In this document: positions 31,305-39,092 of the stretch, in pieces
Numbering within the stretch: position 1 is the first letter of the stretch
Layout of the letters: each line of letters starts with the position of its first letter
Origin: a virus
IMG/VR virus record: IMGVR_UViG_3300021090_000636
Coordinates: 1-42,982 of that record
Length of the DNA: 42,982 nt
Direction: 5' to 3' (one strand)
Translations under genes and position numbers: made by a program
Notes under the pieces: model-generated
Database searches by the model: none
Told to the model about the DNA's origin: nothing
The model's input: only the letters and a program-made list of their open reading frames with translations

Positions 31305-31414
31305 TTATTGGATTAACTAATTACTCCAATTGTACCGCAATATTCAAATAAGTCAAGCAATGAAAACAGTCTCAATATTAATCAGTTGACTTTTTTGATT
31401 ATTGGATTTACTAT
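31305..31414. promoter_or_regulatory. Divergent promoters with repeated operator
   Basis: Leftward: TTGACT (31356-31351), 16 bp, TACAAT (31334-31329). Rightward: TTGACT (31386-31391), 17 bp, TACTAT (31409-31414). TTATTGGATTNACTA occurs at 31305-31319 and 31399-31413, and an inverted partial copy ACTCCAAT at 31323-31330. The rightward -10 lies inside one copy, suggesting control by the adjacent XRE protein. Confidence 0.65.
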
Positions 31415-31453
31415 TTGAGTGTTGATGTGTCTTACATAGCCGGGGGAGGTTTA

Positions 31454-31732
31454 ATGGTCGCAAAAAAGAGGATTGTCAATCGGTACACCGAACTGCTGGC
31501 AATCAAAGAACGGAAAGAGAGACGTACCTACTCTAACCGTCAGGTCGCCGAAATTCTGGGCGTGGCAAAAAATACGGTTGACAGCTACGCACGCAACGAA
31601 ATCACGCGCTATGATGAACACGTCGTTCTTGGCTTCTGTGATTTCCTCGGATGCAGTCTGCACGAATTTCTTGTCATCGAACAGGTAGAAGCCACCCCTG
31701 AAATGAAAACCCCGTTATTCTCTGTTGCTTAG
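31454..31732 (+). CDS. XRE/Cro-type HTH regulator
   Basis: This is a 92-residue protein with a helix-turn-helix in the middle (SNRQVAEILGVAKNTVDSYA) and a following LGFCDFLGCSLHEFL typical of small XRE-type regulators. A strong RBS (GGGGGAGG) lies before ATG 31454. It stands alone between two recombinases and likely controls the divergent promoters upstream. It may be the lysogeny repressor. Confidence 0.75.
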   Translation: MVAKKRIVNRYTELLAIKERKERRTYSNRQVAEILGVAKNTVDSYARNEITRYDEHVVLGFCDFLGCSLHEFLVIEQVEATPEMKTPLFSVA

Positions 31733-31751
31733 CTGGCGCAGAGTAACGGGG
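31710..31751 (+). terminator. Terminator of the XRE gene
   Basis: A long stem, CCCCGTTA-TT-CTCTG with CAGAG-TAACGGGG, overlaps the stop codon. TCACACTTTT follows. Confidence 0.65.
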
Positions 31752-31835
31752 TCACACTTTTAACTGATGGAAGTTTATCCACCAGCGGCTTAAAACGCAC
31801 CTTAAAAACCGAATAGCATTACCACCCAAAACGCA

Positions 31836-31952
31836 GGTGCCAAAATGATGCAACCGGAACTACTGTTTTAAGGTAGCACCAGTCGGGGCAACGGGATTTG
31901 AACCCATGACCTCTTGTACCCCATGCAATAATGCATCACAAAATGGCACCAA
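31836..31952. other. attP with tRNA-Pro(GGG)-derived core
   Basis: On the minus strand, 31926-31885 reads as the 3' half of a tRNA: anticodon loop ATGGGGT (anticodon GGG), then stem ACAAG, variable AGGTC, T-arm ATGGG-TTCAAAT-CCCGT and acceptor TGCCCCG-A. No 5' half is present, so it is a recombination core, not a gene. Inverted arm-like sites flank it: GGTGCCAAAATGATGCA (31836-31852) and, inverted, GGTGCCATTTTGTGATGCA (31952-31934). It lies 89 bp from recombinase 2. Confidence 0.85.
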
Positions 31953-31980
31953 ATTAGCGGACGAAAAATGAACCTTTTGA

Positions 31981-32016
31981 GAGGGTGGTAATCAACAGAT
32001 TATCACCCTCTTTTTT
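31981..32016 (+). terminator. Intrinsic terminator
   Basis: GAGGGTGGTAATC-AACA-GATTATCACCCTC (one G-T pair) is followed by TTTTTT. It blocks rightward transcription into recombinase 2 and lies at that gene's 3' end. Confidence 0.8.
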
Positions 32017-32941
32017 ATTTCCCAATTGCACGAGGAAATTCAATCACGGGCTTCGCTTCCTGGGGAACCAGATCGGACGTGACCTGAAGTTTGTCGAGTT
32101 CCGCGAACGCTGATTCGTAATCGGTGGGGTAGTAATAATCCAGCGTGATTTGAACACTGTCATGTCCGAGCGCACGCGCTGCCAGAGTTGGCGCGACTTT
32201 CGCATCAGCGAATTGATGCCCCTTCCTGTGACGCAGGGTATGCCCGGACAGGGTACGGATGCCCAGACTGTGACACAGGCGACGAAGCTGGAGCGAGATG
32301 TTGTTCGCCTTCATGGGGAGCGCACCTTTGCTGAAGACATAGCGTCCCGCTGTGCGCGGACGTATCAGCAGCAGCCGCGTCAGGGCAGATGCACAGAGGT
32401 CGCCGTATTTGACCGGGCGCTGCTTATCCCCTTTTTCCGTAACGATGCCACGCCGCTTCTCTAAATCCAAATCCTCGACTTTCAGCCCGGCAGCGCCACC
32501 AATACGGCAGCCGGTATCCGCCAGAAAGAGAATCATGGCGTAATCACGGCAGCGGTAAAACATGGTTTTGTGCGGGTGATTGAGAACGTGATCGAGCAGC
32601 CGGGCGAGTTCGTCATCGCTCATGGCCTTATCACGGCTGACGTACATGCGCTGGCGTTTGCGCTTCATCTCGCTCGCCGGACTTTCGGGCAGCACCTTCA
32701 GCTTAACCATCCAGTTGAAAAGCGTTTTTATGGTTTTGACGTGTTTGTTGAATGAGGCAATAGCGTAATTTTTAGTGTCGAGATGCTGGTGGTATTCAAT
32801 CATATCGACGTGGGTAACAGCTTCGACTGGTCGCGCTGTCCCGATATATGCCAGCATCGCCTTGAGAACGTAGCGATACGACTCGCGGGTGGTGGGACGC
32901 TGATTTTTCAAAAAGAGTTCGACGGCTTTAGCAAGTTCCAT
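32015..32941 (-). CDS. int: Tyrosine recombinase 2 (integrase)
   Basis: This is a 308-residue protein of XerC/D-like size. A SAM-like core-binding domain lies at about 3-85. The catalytic set is R146 (TGCRIGGAA), K173 (GDKQRPVKY), H234-x-x-R237 (SGHTLRHRKG), H260 (ALGHDS) and Y270/Y271 (DYYYP). It has no repeat insertion. It lies directly beside the tRNA-derived attP, so it is the likely integrase. The start is set at 32941, where AGGGGGAATG precedes ATG. Confidence 0.9.
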   Translation of the reverse strand: MELAKAVELFLKNQRPTTRESYRYVLKAMLAYIGTARPVEAVTHVDMIEYHQHLDTKNYAIASFNKHVKTIKTLFNWMVKLKVLPESPASEMKRKRQRMYVSRDKAMSDDELARLLDHVLNHPHKTMFYRCRDYAMILFLADTGCRIGGAAGLKVEDLDLEKRRGIVTEKGDKQRPVKYGDLCASALTRLLLIRPRTAGRYVFSKGALPMKANNISLQLRRLCHSLGIRTLSGHTLRHRKGHQFADAKVAPTLAARALGHDSVQITLDYYYPTDYESAFAELDKLQVTSDLVPQEAKPVIEFPRAIGK

Positions 32942-32969
32942 GAGTACATTCCCCCTATCTGTATGAAAC

Positions 32970-32997
32970 ATACTACTACGATAAATTGAAACGTCAA
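32970..32997 (-). promoter_or_regulatory. Promoter of recombinase 2
   Basis: Read leftward: TTGACG (32997-32992), 16 bp, TAGTAT (32975-32970). The -35 box lies within the left arm of a large inverted repeat (32986-33044), which may thus control it. Confidence 0.6.
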
Positions 32998-33044
32998 AGA
33001 CGAGCAAGCAACGACTGCTCTACGCTCGTCAATTGACGCTGAAG
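32986..33044. repeat. Imperfect inverted repeat, about 20-bp arms
   Basis: The left arm TTGAAACGTCAAAGACGAGC and right arm (inverted) CTTCAGCGTCAATTGACGAGC surround an 18-bp spacer. It lies between recombinase 2 and the replication operon and could bind an excision or copy-control protein. Confidence 0.55.
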
Positions 33045-33047
33045 ACT

Positions 33048-33177
33048 CCTCCATGTGGAGGCTAACTGAGAAAGTGCCGGGCTGTAGAAAGCCCGTTATC
33101 TTTACCCGCCGCGTCCGGGGGAACGGAGAGCGCGGCAGGGCTTATCCGAAGGTAAGTATAGCACAAAGTTGCTATGA
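33048..33177 (+). ncRNA. Structured leader before the replication operon
   Basis: Three stable hairpins in 90 nt: CCTCC-ATGT-GGAGG, CGGGCT-GTAGAA-AGCCCG, and GCCGCG-TCCG...CGGA-GA-GCGCGGC. TTACC (before the third) and GGTAA (after it) can pair around it. A last hairpin ATAGC/GCTAT lies near the RBS. No known riboswitch class is recognised. It may be a leader control element or a separate RNA. Confidence 0.35.
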
Positions 33178-33190
33178 AAGGAACGTTTTT

Positions 33191-33412
33191 ATGGAACCAC
33201 GCATCATATCCGCTGACCTGTACGAGGCGCTGCTCAATCTGGAAAGCGCGGGGAAGGCGCTGCTGTTGAGCGCCAATGACCGGGAATTTGTCGAGGCGAA
33301 ATATATCCTCGGCTGCATGATACGCCGGGTGCAGTGCATCCGGGACGCAGAAATTCTGGCGCACCGTGATTACGTGCGGGCGATGCAGGCATCAAGAAAG
33401 GCTGACGTATGA
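33191..33412 (+). CDS. Hypothetical protein
   Basis: This is a 73-residue helical protein (MEPRIISADLYEALLNLESA) starting after AAAGGAACGTTTTT. It is the first gene of the partition/replication operon, and its stop overlaps the next ATG. No family is recognised. Confidence 0.55.
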   Translation: MEPRIISADLYEALLNLESAGKALLLSANDREFVEAKYILGCMIRRVQCIRDAEILAHRDYVRAMQASRKADV

Positions 33413-33960
33413 ACGTCAGCGACTGGCGGGCGGTACTGGACGGAAGCAAGACAACCCAACGTGTCGAGCGGAAACCCGGACACGTTTGGCACTCGAACGA
33501 GGTTTCGAAACTTTACAAGACATCGAGCCTCACTTTGTATTACGTCGGTCAGGTTGTGGGGATTCAATACAGTCACAGACTGCCCACTGCGCGGTACCGG
33601 CTGGTCGGGAAGGAACGGGTTCCAGTTGCTTATGATGTCTACCGGTTCCTGGTTGCCGGGCTGAAGACGCGCGGTATACCGGTAGATGGTCATGAGGTTG
33701 CGCTCGTCAGCCTGGGCTATCTGCCTGTGCTGATGACGATAACGGAAATCAAGTCCGATGATGTGCGCCACATGGAACAGCAAGACGCGGTGGACGAGGG
33801 GTTTGGAAATCCGCTGATGTTCTGGAAGTGGTGGTGCAGGAATCGGGATCGCTCATTCCATGTGCCGGACGACGAAACTGCCGCCCGCGAACTGCTGCTG
33901 AAACGCAAGGCAAACCACTATCAGGCGTGGGTACTCAAACTGAATTTCCCGGAAGGATGA
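33409..33960 (+). CDS. ASCH/PUA-like domain protein
   Basis: This is a 183-residue protein. The second half (ITEIKSDDVRHMEQQDAVDE, GFGNPLMFWKWW, YQAWVLKLNF) follows the pattern of ASCH-like proteins: a beta strand, then EGF/DEGF and a final V-x-x-L-x-F strand. Such domains bind RNA or modified nucleotides. Early position with 4-nt overlap supports a regulatory role. Assignment is tentative. Confidence 0.5.
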   Translation: MNVSDWRAVLDGSKTTQRVERKPGHVWHSNEVSKLYKTSSLTLYYVGQVVGIQYSHRLPTARYRLVGKERVPVAYDVYRFLVAGLKTRGIPVDGHEVALVSLGYLPVLMTITEIKSDDVRHMEQQDAVDEGFGNPLMFWKWWCRNRDRSFHVPDDETAARELLLKRKANHYQAWVLKLNFPEG

Positions 33961-33974
33961 AGCTGGAGGATCAC

Positions 33975-34760
33975 ATGAAAGTTATCACACTGCTGAATGA
34001 AAAAGGCGGCGTGGGCAAGACGACGCTCACGACGCATATCGGGGCAGGGCTGGCGATTGATGGGCTGCGCGTGGTGGTCATCGACGCTGACGCGCAGGGG
34101 CATACAACCGTCCAGTTCGGGCTAAAGGAATGGGGCGGGCTGTACCGGCTTATCGCCCAGGCTGATGAGTGGGAATGGAACAAACTGTTGAAATCGCCCA
34201 ACCCGGAAGTCTGGGCGGGCAAACATAAGGTGAAGGGGCAACTGGCGGTGCTGCCGGGGAATGTTGAATCGCGGGGTATTCCGCAGGTGACGGAGCGAGT
34301 GCTGCTGCTGCGAGAGCGGCTGGAAGAACTGCGGGAACATGTGGACGTGGTGCTGATTGATACCTCCCCCACGCCGTACATGCTGCATACGATGCTGTAT
34401 CTGGCATCGGATTATGTGCTGTATCCGACGCTGGCGGAATACCTGTCGCTGCGCGGGCTGGCGGCGACCATCGCCCGCACCGAGGAAGTGAACAGCATCC
34501 GCGAAAGTAAACGGCTGATTCCGCTGACGCTCGCCGGGGTGATTCCGACGATGGTGCGCTCGAATACTACAGCGCATCAACATGGGCTGGAAAAGATTGA
34601 AGAAAAATTCGGCAAGGTGATTATGCCGTCAACAGCGCTGCGCACGGTCTGGAGCGATGCGGCGTTTGCAAATCGATTGTTGTTTGCCTATGCGCCCGGA
34701 CATGAAGCGCTGGCAGAGGTGTGGAATATTGTCCACGCAGTACAGAAAGTGGTGGCGTAA
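33975..34760 (+). CDS. parA: ParA-family partition ATPase
   Basis: This is a 261-residue protein of normal length. A deviant Walker A NEKGGVGKTTLTTH is at residues 8-21, and the A-prime/Walker B region includes VVVIDADAQGHTT and VVLIDTSPTPYML. ParA proteins form ATP-dependent patterns on the nucleoid that move plasmid or phage DNA to daughter cells. The start is set at 33975 (GGAGGATCAC before ATG). An upstream in-frame start at 33828 lies in the preceding gene. The stop overlaps the ParB-like start (TAATG). Confidence 0.93.
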   Translation: MKVITLLNEKGGVGKTTLTTHIGAGLAIDGLRVVVIDADAQGHTTVQFGLKEWGGLYRLIAQADEWEWNKLLKSPNPEVWAGKHKVKGQLAVLPGNVESRGIPQVTERVLLLRERLEELREHVDVVLIDTSPTPYMLHTMLYLASDYVLYPTLAEYLSLRGLAATIARTEEVNSIRESKRLIPLTLAGVIPTMVRSNTTAHQHGLEKIEEKFGKVIMPSTALRTVWSDAAFANRLLFAYAPGHEALAEVWNIVHAVQKVVA

Positions 34761-37165
34761 TGGCGAAGAAAAAAGGCTATGCGGACAGCAGCCCCCTGGA
34801 CGAACCGACGAATGTTACATCCGAGCCAGCCGCGAATTTGACGATGCAGGAGGTCGATGCAGCGGTGTACGGACGCATCGACATACCGGAGACAGGCAAC
34901 CAGGTGGCGAAGCCGCTGCCGCTGCAAGAAATCTACCCGGACCTGACGCAGCCGCGACGAGCAATCCCGATCACGGTGCGGGGACAGTGGGACGGCGACC
35001 CGGACGATTTACCTGCTATCCTGGGCAACTGGCATCTGATGGCGAGAAAGGCATCGCCGGTTGACATTGACGTGGTTAAGCTGCTGATGGGTGTGGGTGA
35101 TCCTGCTGGTAGCGACGAGCGCAATCCGGTTGTGGATGAATATCTCGAACTGATTGCGCTGGCGGCGAGCATCCACCGCGACGGGCTGGTGAATCCGATT
35201 ACGGTGACTGCCCAGGGCGGGCAGTATGTGATTGAGACAGGGGAGCGGCGGGTACTGGCGCACTGGCTGCTGGCGCATTTCGTTGACAGCGGGAAGTACG
35301 AGAAGATTGCGGCGCGGCTTGTGGATAAATCAGATGTATGGCGGCAGGCAGCGGAAAATGGTGTACGCCGCCCGTTGTTTGCTGTCGGCATGGCGCGGCA
35401 ACTGGCGCTGCTCATCATGGATATGTACCGGGATGACCCAGGTGAAAAGTTCATGTTCTACCGGGACATGGTGCTGCCGGGCGAAGTTGACCGGAAGTTC
35501 TATGCGCAGGTGGCAAACGGCAATGCATACCCGGTCAAGCCGGGCATGTCGCAGCGGATTTTGGATGTGACCGGGCTGAAAAATGTGGCACGTATCGCCG
35601 AACATCGGTCACTGCTTCGTGTCCCAGATGAGGTCTGGGTGGAGGCGGATACCGACAACTGGACACTGGGCGGCATTCTGGCTCATTTGGACACCTTAAA
35701 GCCTGCCGTTGCAGTAAGTCAGGGGGATAACACCTTCCAAAATTGGAAGGTCTTACCAGATGCAGTGACAGAGCCTGAGCCGCCGGATGAAGACAAACCC
35801 GACAGCCGCGTTATGTGGTGGGAAGGCAAGCAGGTTACATGGCAGGCGGGCAACCAGAATATGAAGGGGCAGGTCGCAGCAGTCTATAAAGCGAGCAACC
35901 TGCCGCGTCCCGGTGCGGTGATGCTGCAAGTCAAGGGCGGCGATGGTGTGTTCCATCAGGTGGAGGCGGAAAACGCGAGGCTGGCAAAAGATGACAGCCC
36001 GGAACCGGCCGCCAGTATTGCTGCACCGGTTTCAAATCCAATCGGGTATACCGCTGGTGATATGGTCGTCATCACCGGATATGGCGCATTCGGCAAAGGA
36101 AAGAAAGGCATCGTCCAGAAGGTTGACCAGGAACAAGTACAGGTCAATCTCTATACCGAATCGGGCAAGCTCAGCGTCTCTATCGTGAATTACCTGCCAG
36201 CGCAGTTGAGCTACGAACGGCTGCCAGAGGCTCAGGACAAGATGCTGCTTCAAATCTATCATGGCGACTCCATCGATCCGAAGAATGCGGCGACACGCAT
36301 GGCACTCAAAGAAAAGGGGATGATTTTTATCACATCCTCTGAGATGTGGATGGCGGCGCTGAAGAACAAAGGCAACGAGTATCTGAGGCAGTACGCGCTG
36401 ATTTCGGAACATGCCCCGGATGACGATGACGAAGAGGAGGAGGAAGTAGCGCTGCCTGCTCAGGCTGTGGCACGCCTTGCCGCTACATCGCAACCGGCGA
36501 GCGCAGATAACCCGCTTTCTGCCAGGAGTGATACACCTGAAATTCGTTCGGGCGATAAGGTCTGGATTATAAGTTCACCGAAACCCTGGCAGCTTAACGT
36601 GCTGTGGACGGTAGATGGCATTGATACGCGAAGCCTGGCGACGCTCTCAATAGTGATTGGGGGGGAAGTGGTAAAACGTGTTTATCAATATGTTTCGAAT
36701 CTGCGGCTGGACGATGCAGCGCAACCTCACGCCCCTGCCCCCTCTCCAGACGGAGAGGGGGAGCAAGACCCCGAACCGCTGCCAGCGCAAACCCCACCCC
36801 CTGCCCCTCCCCGAATTCAGGGAGGGGAGGAAGAGACACTGCCACCGGCGGCACAGGCATGGGATGCACATCCGATTGTGATGCTCGGAAGCGAGATGTC
36901 ATTGATGCTGAAATGGCTGTCACATGCGGCACAGGCGACTCACCGGGCGGAGGTCGATGGGGCGATAAAGCGGCTGCTGGCGGCTTCACCGGCGGAGGTT
37001 GCGAAATTCGTGTCGGTGAACGGGGCGCAGCGCTATACAGAGATGCTCCAGAACGAATATCAAACCGTGCTGATGTTCACTAAAGAAGTGGTGCAAACAC
37101 TCGATGACGTGTGCCAACTGCTCCATGAGAAGGCGCTGGAGATTGAGCAGGAAAGCAAAGCGTGA
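34760..37165 (+). CDS. Large ParB-like protein
   Basis: This is an 801-residue protein, over twice the usual ParB length. Residues 35-200 hold a ParB/Srx-type domain (LTQPRRAIP, HRDGLVNPITV, VIETGERRVLAHWLL), so it should bind a parS-like site and may use CTP. The long C-terminal half is unrecognised. It has a KOW-like beta segment (GDMVVITGYGAFGKGKKGIV, near 435), an acidic DDDDEEEEE run near 555, and two in-frame C-rich repeats at about 656-692. A C-terminal helical end could dimerise. It is coupled to ParA by overlap. Possible parS sites were not recognised. Confidence 0.85.
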   Translation: MAKKKGYADSSPLDEPTNVTSEPAANLTMQEVDAAVYGRIDIPETGNQVAKPLPLQEIYPDLTQPRRAIPITVRGQWDGDPDDLPAILGNWHLMARKASPVDIDVVKLLMGVGDPAGSDERNPVVDEYLELIALAASIHRDGLVNPITVTAQGGQYVIETGERRVLAHWLLAHFVDSGKYEKIAARLVDKSDVWRQAAENGVRRPLFAVGMARQLALLIMDMYRDDPGEKFMFYRDMVLPGEVDRKFYAQVANGNAYPVKPGMSQRILDVTGLKNVARIAEHRSLLRVPDEVWVEADTDNWTLGGILAHLDTLKPAVAVSQGDNTFQNWKVLPDAVTEPEPPDEDKPDSRVMWWEGKQVTWQAGNQNMKGQVAAVYKASNLPRPGAVMLQVKGGDGVFHQVEAENARLAKDDSPEPAASIAAPVSNPIGYTAGDMVVITGYGAFGKGKKGIVQKVDQEQVQVNLYTESGKLSVSIVNYLPAQLSYERLPEAQDKMLLQIYHGDSIDPKNAATRMALKEKGMIFITSSEMWMAALKNKGNEYLRQYALISEHAPDDDDEEEEEVALPAQAVARLAATSQPASADNPLSARSDTPEIRSGDKVWIISSPKPWQLNVLWTVDGIDTRSLATLSIVIGGEVVKRVYQYVSNLRLDDAAQPHAPAPSPDGEGEQDPEPLPAQTPPPAPPRIQGGEEETLPPAAQAWDAHPIVMLGSEMSLMLKWLSHAAQATHRAEVDGAIKRLLAASPAEVAKFVSVNGAQRYTEMLQNEYQTVLMFTKEVVQTLDDVCQLLHEKALEIEQESKA
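36727..36829. repeat. Two C-rich repeats inside the parB-like gene
   Basis: CCCCTGCCCCCTCTCCAGACGGAGAGGGG (split at 36727-36762) and the CCCCGAATTCAGGGAGGGG type (36789-36829) are 26 bp apart, in frame, in a proline-rich linker. Confidence 0.85.
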
Positions 37166-38172
37166 TGTATGCCTACAACGTGCCTGCCGGGGAAATAGAA
37201 ATCCGCTCACTCTATATGCGGCTGTTCAATGCGCATATCAACGGCGAGCCGTTCTATCCAGCGGCGTTTGCCGGGCAGCATATCAACATGCTGATGATTC
37301 GGGGACACGCCGAGAGGCACGAACAGGGCTATCGCATCACGGAATCTGGCTGCCGGGCGTGGGCAGATATGAACCGCTTTATCCTGACAGGTACGCCTAA
37401 TCTGTCGAGGAATGCCCGGCATTCGACAGGTCTGAAACAACTCATTCCGTTTTTGAAATCAGGATTGAACGAAGAGGATGACATGAGCAAATTGATGGAT
37501 GCAGTGAAAGCTTTTCTTCAGCAGGTGGACAGCAAGATTCCCACCCTGGTTAATGGCATTGAAAAAACTGTGCTGATGACAGCAGTGCGGCAGGGTTATG
37601 TTGAGCGGCACACCAAGAATACCTACACCCTCACAGATGGTGGGAGCGATTTTCTGAACAATGGGAAAACGCCGGAGGTTGTGAAAATCGAAACAAACAA
37701 CGGAATTGACACGGCATTTAATCCAGCGGCATTGCTTCAACGGCTGCTGACGACCAACAGTATTGAGCGGGTGAAACTCACCAGCAAAGACGAACAGGAG
37801 TTCATGACGGAACTGCTGCGCGAGGGGCATGTGACACTGGAGGGCAGCACCTATCTTACGACACCGGCGGGCAGACGGGCGCTCGATTACAGGCTTTCGG
37901 CTTTATCCAAACCAGAGGGCAAGGTACATCATGCCCCGACAGCGGAAGCCGCTGCAAACATGCGGACAGCCGCTGAGAACGTGACGGGACTCGCCCAGGC
38001 TCTGATGCCGGCAGCAGAAATGCCTCCGACAAATTCTGAATGTGGCGATTGCGATGACTGCCTTTCCCGGCGTGTGCTGGACGCGGTGATGGAAGTCAAT
38101 CCCGATGTGCGCAAGCTGTTCGAAGCGATGGCGATGCAGGATGTGATCCTGCGTAACCTGAGCAAGCGTTGA
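37165..38172 (+). CDS. Protein with repeated winged-helix-like modules
   Basis: This is a 335-residue protein. Three similar stretches each end in a wing-like strand pair: YRITESGCRAWAD (about 53-65), YTLTDGGSDFLNN (about 155-167) and YLTTPAGRRALDY (about 231-243), each preceded by a region such as MLMIRGHAERHEQG or LLREGHVTLEGST. This suggests three winged-helix or similar DNA-binding modules in a row. A CGDCDDCLS cysteine cluster lies near 293. Overlapping the parB-like stop, it may be a second DNA-binding partner of the partition system. Confidence 0.55.
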   Translation: MYAYNVPAGEIEIRSLYMRLFNAHINGEPFYPAAFAGQHINMLMIRGHAERHEQGYRITESGCRAWADMNRFILTGTPNLSRNARHSTGLKQLIPFLKSGLNEEDDMSKLMDAVKAFLQQVDSKIPTLVNGIEKTVLMTAVRQGYVERHTKNTYTLTDGGSDFLNNGKTPEVVKIETNNGIDTAFNPAALLQRLLTTNSIERVKLTSKDEQEFMTELLREGHVTLEGSTYLTTPAGRRALDYRLSALSKPEGKVHHAPTAEAAANMRTAAENVTGLAQALMPAAEMPPTNSECGDCDDCLSRRVLDAVMEVNPDVRKLFEAMAMQDVILRNLSKR

Positions 38173-38218
38173 TAGAAAGCCGATTGTCACAGGGCGCAGG
38201 AAATCGAGGACACAGGTA

Positions 38219-39034
38219 ATGGCAATGAAATTTTTTGACCCGCCGCCGGTTCGTTACTACGGTTCTAAATGGCAAATCGCGCAATGGATTGTGCAGTTTT
38301 TCCCGGTACATGATTGCTATGTCGAACCCTACTGCGGTGGCGCGTCCGTTTACTTCCGCAAGAATCCGGCGTTTGTCGATGTGTTGAATGACCTGAATGG
38401 CGACGTGGTTAATTTCTTCAAGGTGCTGCGAACTCAGACTGATGAGTTCATCCGGCAAATTGAACTGACACCGTTTTCCCGTGCTGAATATCACGAGGCT
38501 TTCGAACCCTGCGATGACCCGATGGAGTCGGCGCGTCGCTTCTATATCAGGGCATGGCAGGCGTTTGGCGGCGGCGGGGTGAAAGAAAAAACGGGCTTTC
38601 GCACGCAGAAAAATATACATCGTGGTACTTCAGTATCAAAGGAATGGCAACGTACACGGGGGCTATGGCTGGCAGCGGAACGGCTGCGAGATGCCATTAT
38701 CGAATCAGATGATGCACTGACAATCATCAAACGCTATGACACGCCAAAGACCCTGTTCTACGTTGACCCGCCGTATGTCTTGAAAGCACGAGGCAGAACG
38801 CTGGAACGCTATCAACACGAAGCCAGCGATGTACATCACAGGCAGCTTGCCGATGCCCTGCACCAGATTGAAGGAATGGCGGCGGTGAGCGGTTATCCGT
38901 CGGCGCTCTACGAGGAATTGTATTCGGGCTGGCGCATGGCTTCACGCACGAACACAACCAACGGCAACTCAAATAGTGTGGAGTGCCTGTGGTTATCGCC
39001 CAGCATCAGCAATCAACGTTTGCAATTGCTGTAG
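38219..39034 (+). CDS. D12-class DNA adenine (N6) methyltransferase
   Basis: This is a 271-residue protein. Seen: the SAM-binding motif YVEPYCGGASVYF near residue 37, N-terminal PPVRYYGSKWQI, and catalytic DPPY in YVDPPYVLK at about residue 183. This is the Dam/D12 (MT-A70-unrelated) arrangement. It adds a methyl group to adenine N6. It lacks a partner nuclease here, so it probably protects phage DNA from restriction or marks replication. The start may be ATG 38219 or 38225. Confidence 0.92.
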   Translation: MAMKFFDPPPVRYYGSKWQIAQWIVQFFPVHDCYVEPYCGGASVYFRKNPAFVDVLNDLNGDVVNFFKVLRTQTDEFIRQIELTPFSRAEYHEAFEPCDDPMESARRFYIRAWQAFGGGGVKEKTGFRTQKNIHRGTSVSKEWQRTRGLWLAAERLRDAIIESDDALTIIKRYDTPKTLFYVDPPYVLKARGRTLERYQHEASDVHHRQLADALHQIEGMAAVSGYPSALYEELYSGWRMASRTNTTNGNSNSVECLWLSPSISNQRLQLL

Positions 39035-39092
39035 ACACGGACGCGACGTATCGCGCCCGTCAAAGAGACCTGTTAGAAAGGATATTATCGTT

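Noticed and set aside
31883-31926. A functional tRNA gene
   Set aside because: Only the 3' half (anticodon loop to discriminator base) is present and no D-arm or 5' acceptor strand lies upstream. It fits an attP core instead.
33048-33177. RNase P-like or TPP riboswitch-like motifs (CTGAGA, AAAGTGCCGGGCT, GGCTTATC)
   Set aside because: Short matches only. The expected order and partner helices of either RNA are missing, so only an unassigned structured leader is proposed.
38976-39092. Upstream start of the initiator inside the methylase gene
   Set aside because: It overlaps the methylase end and has no RBS. ATG 39093 has AAAGGA upstream and begins the protein-like sequence.
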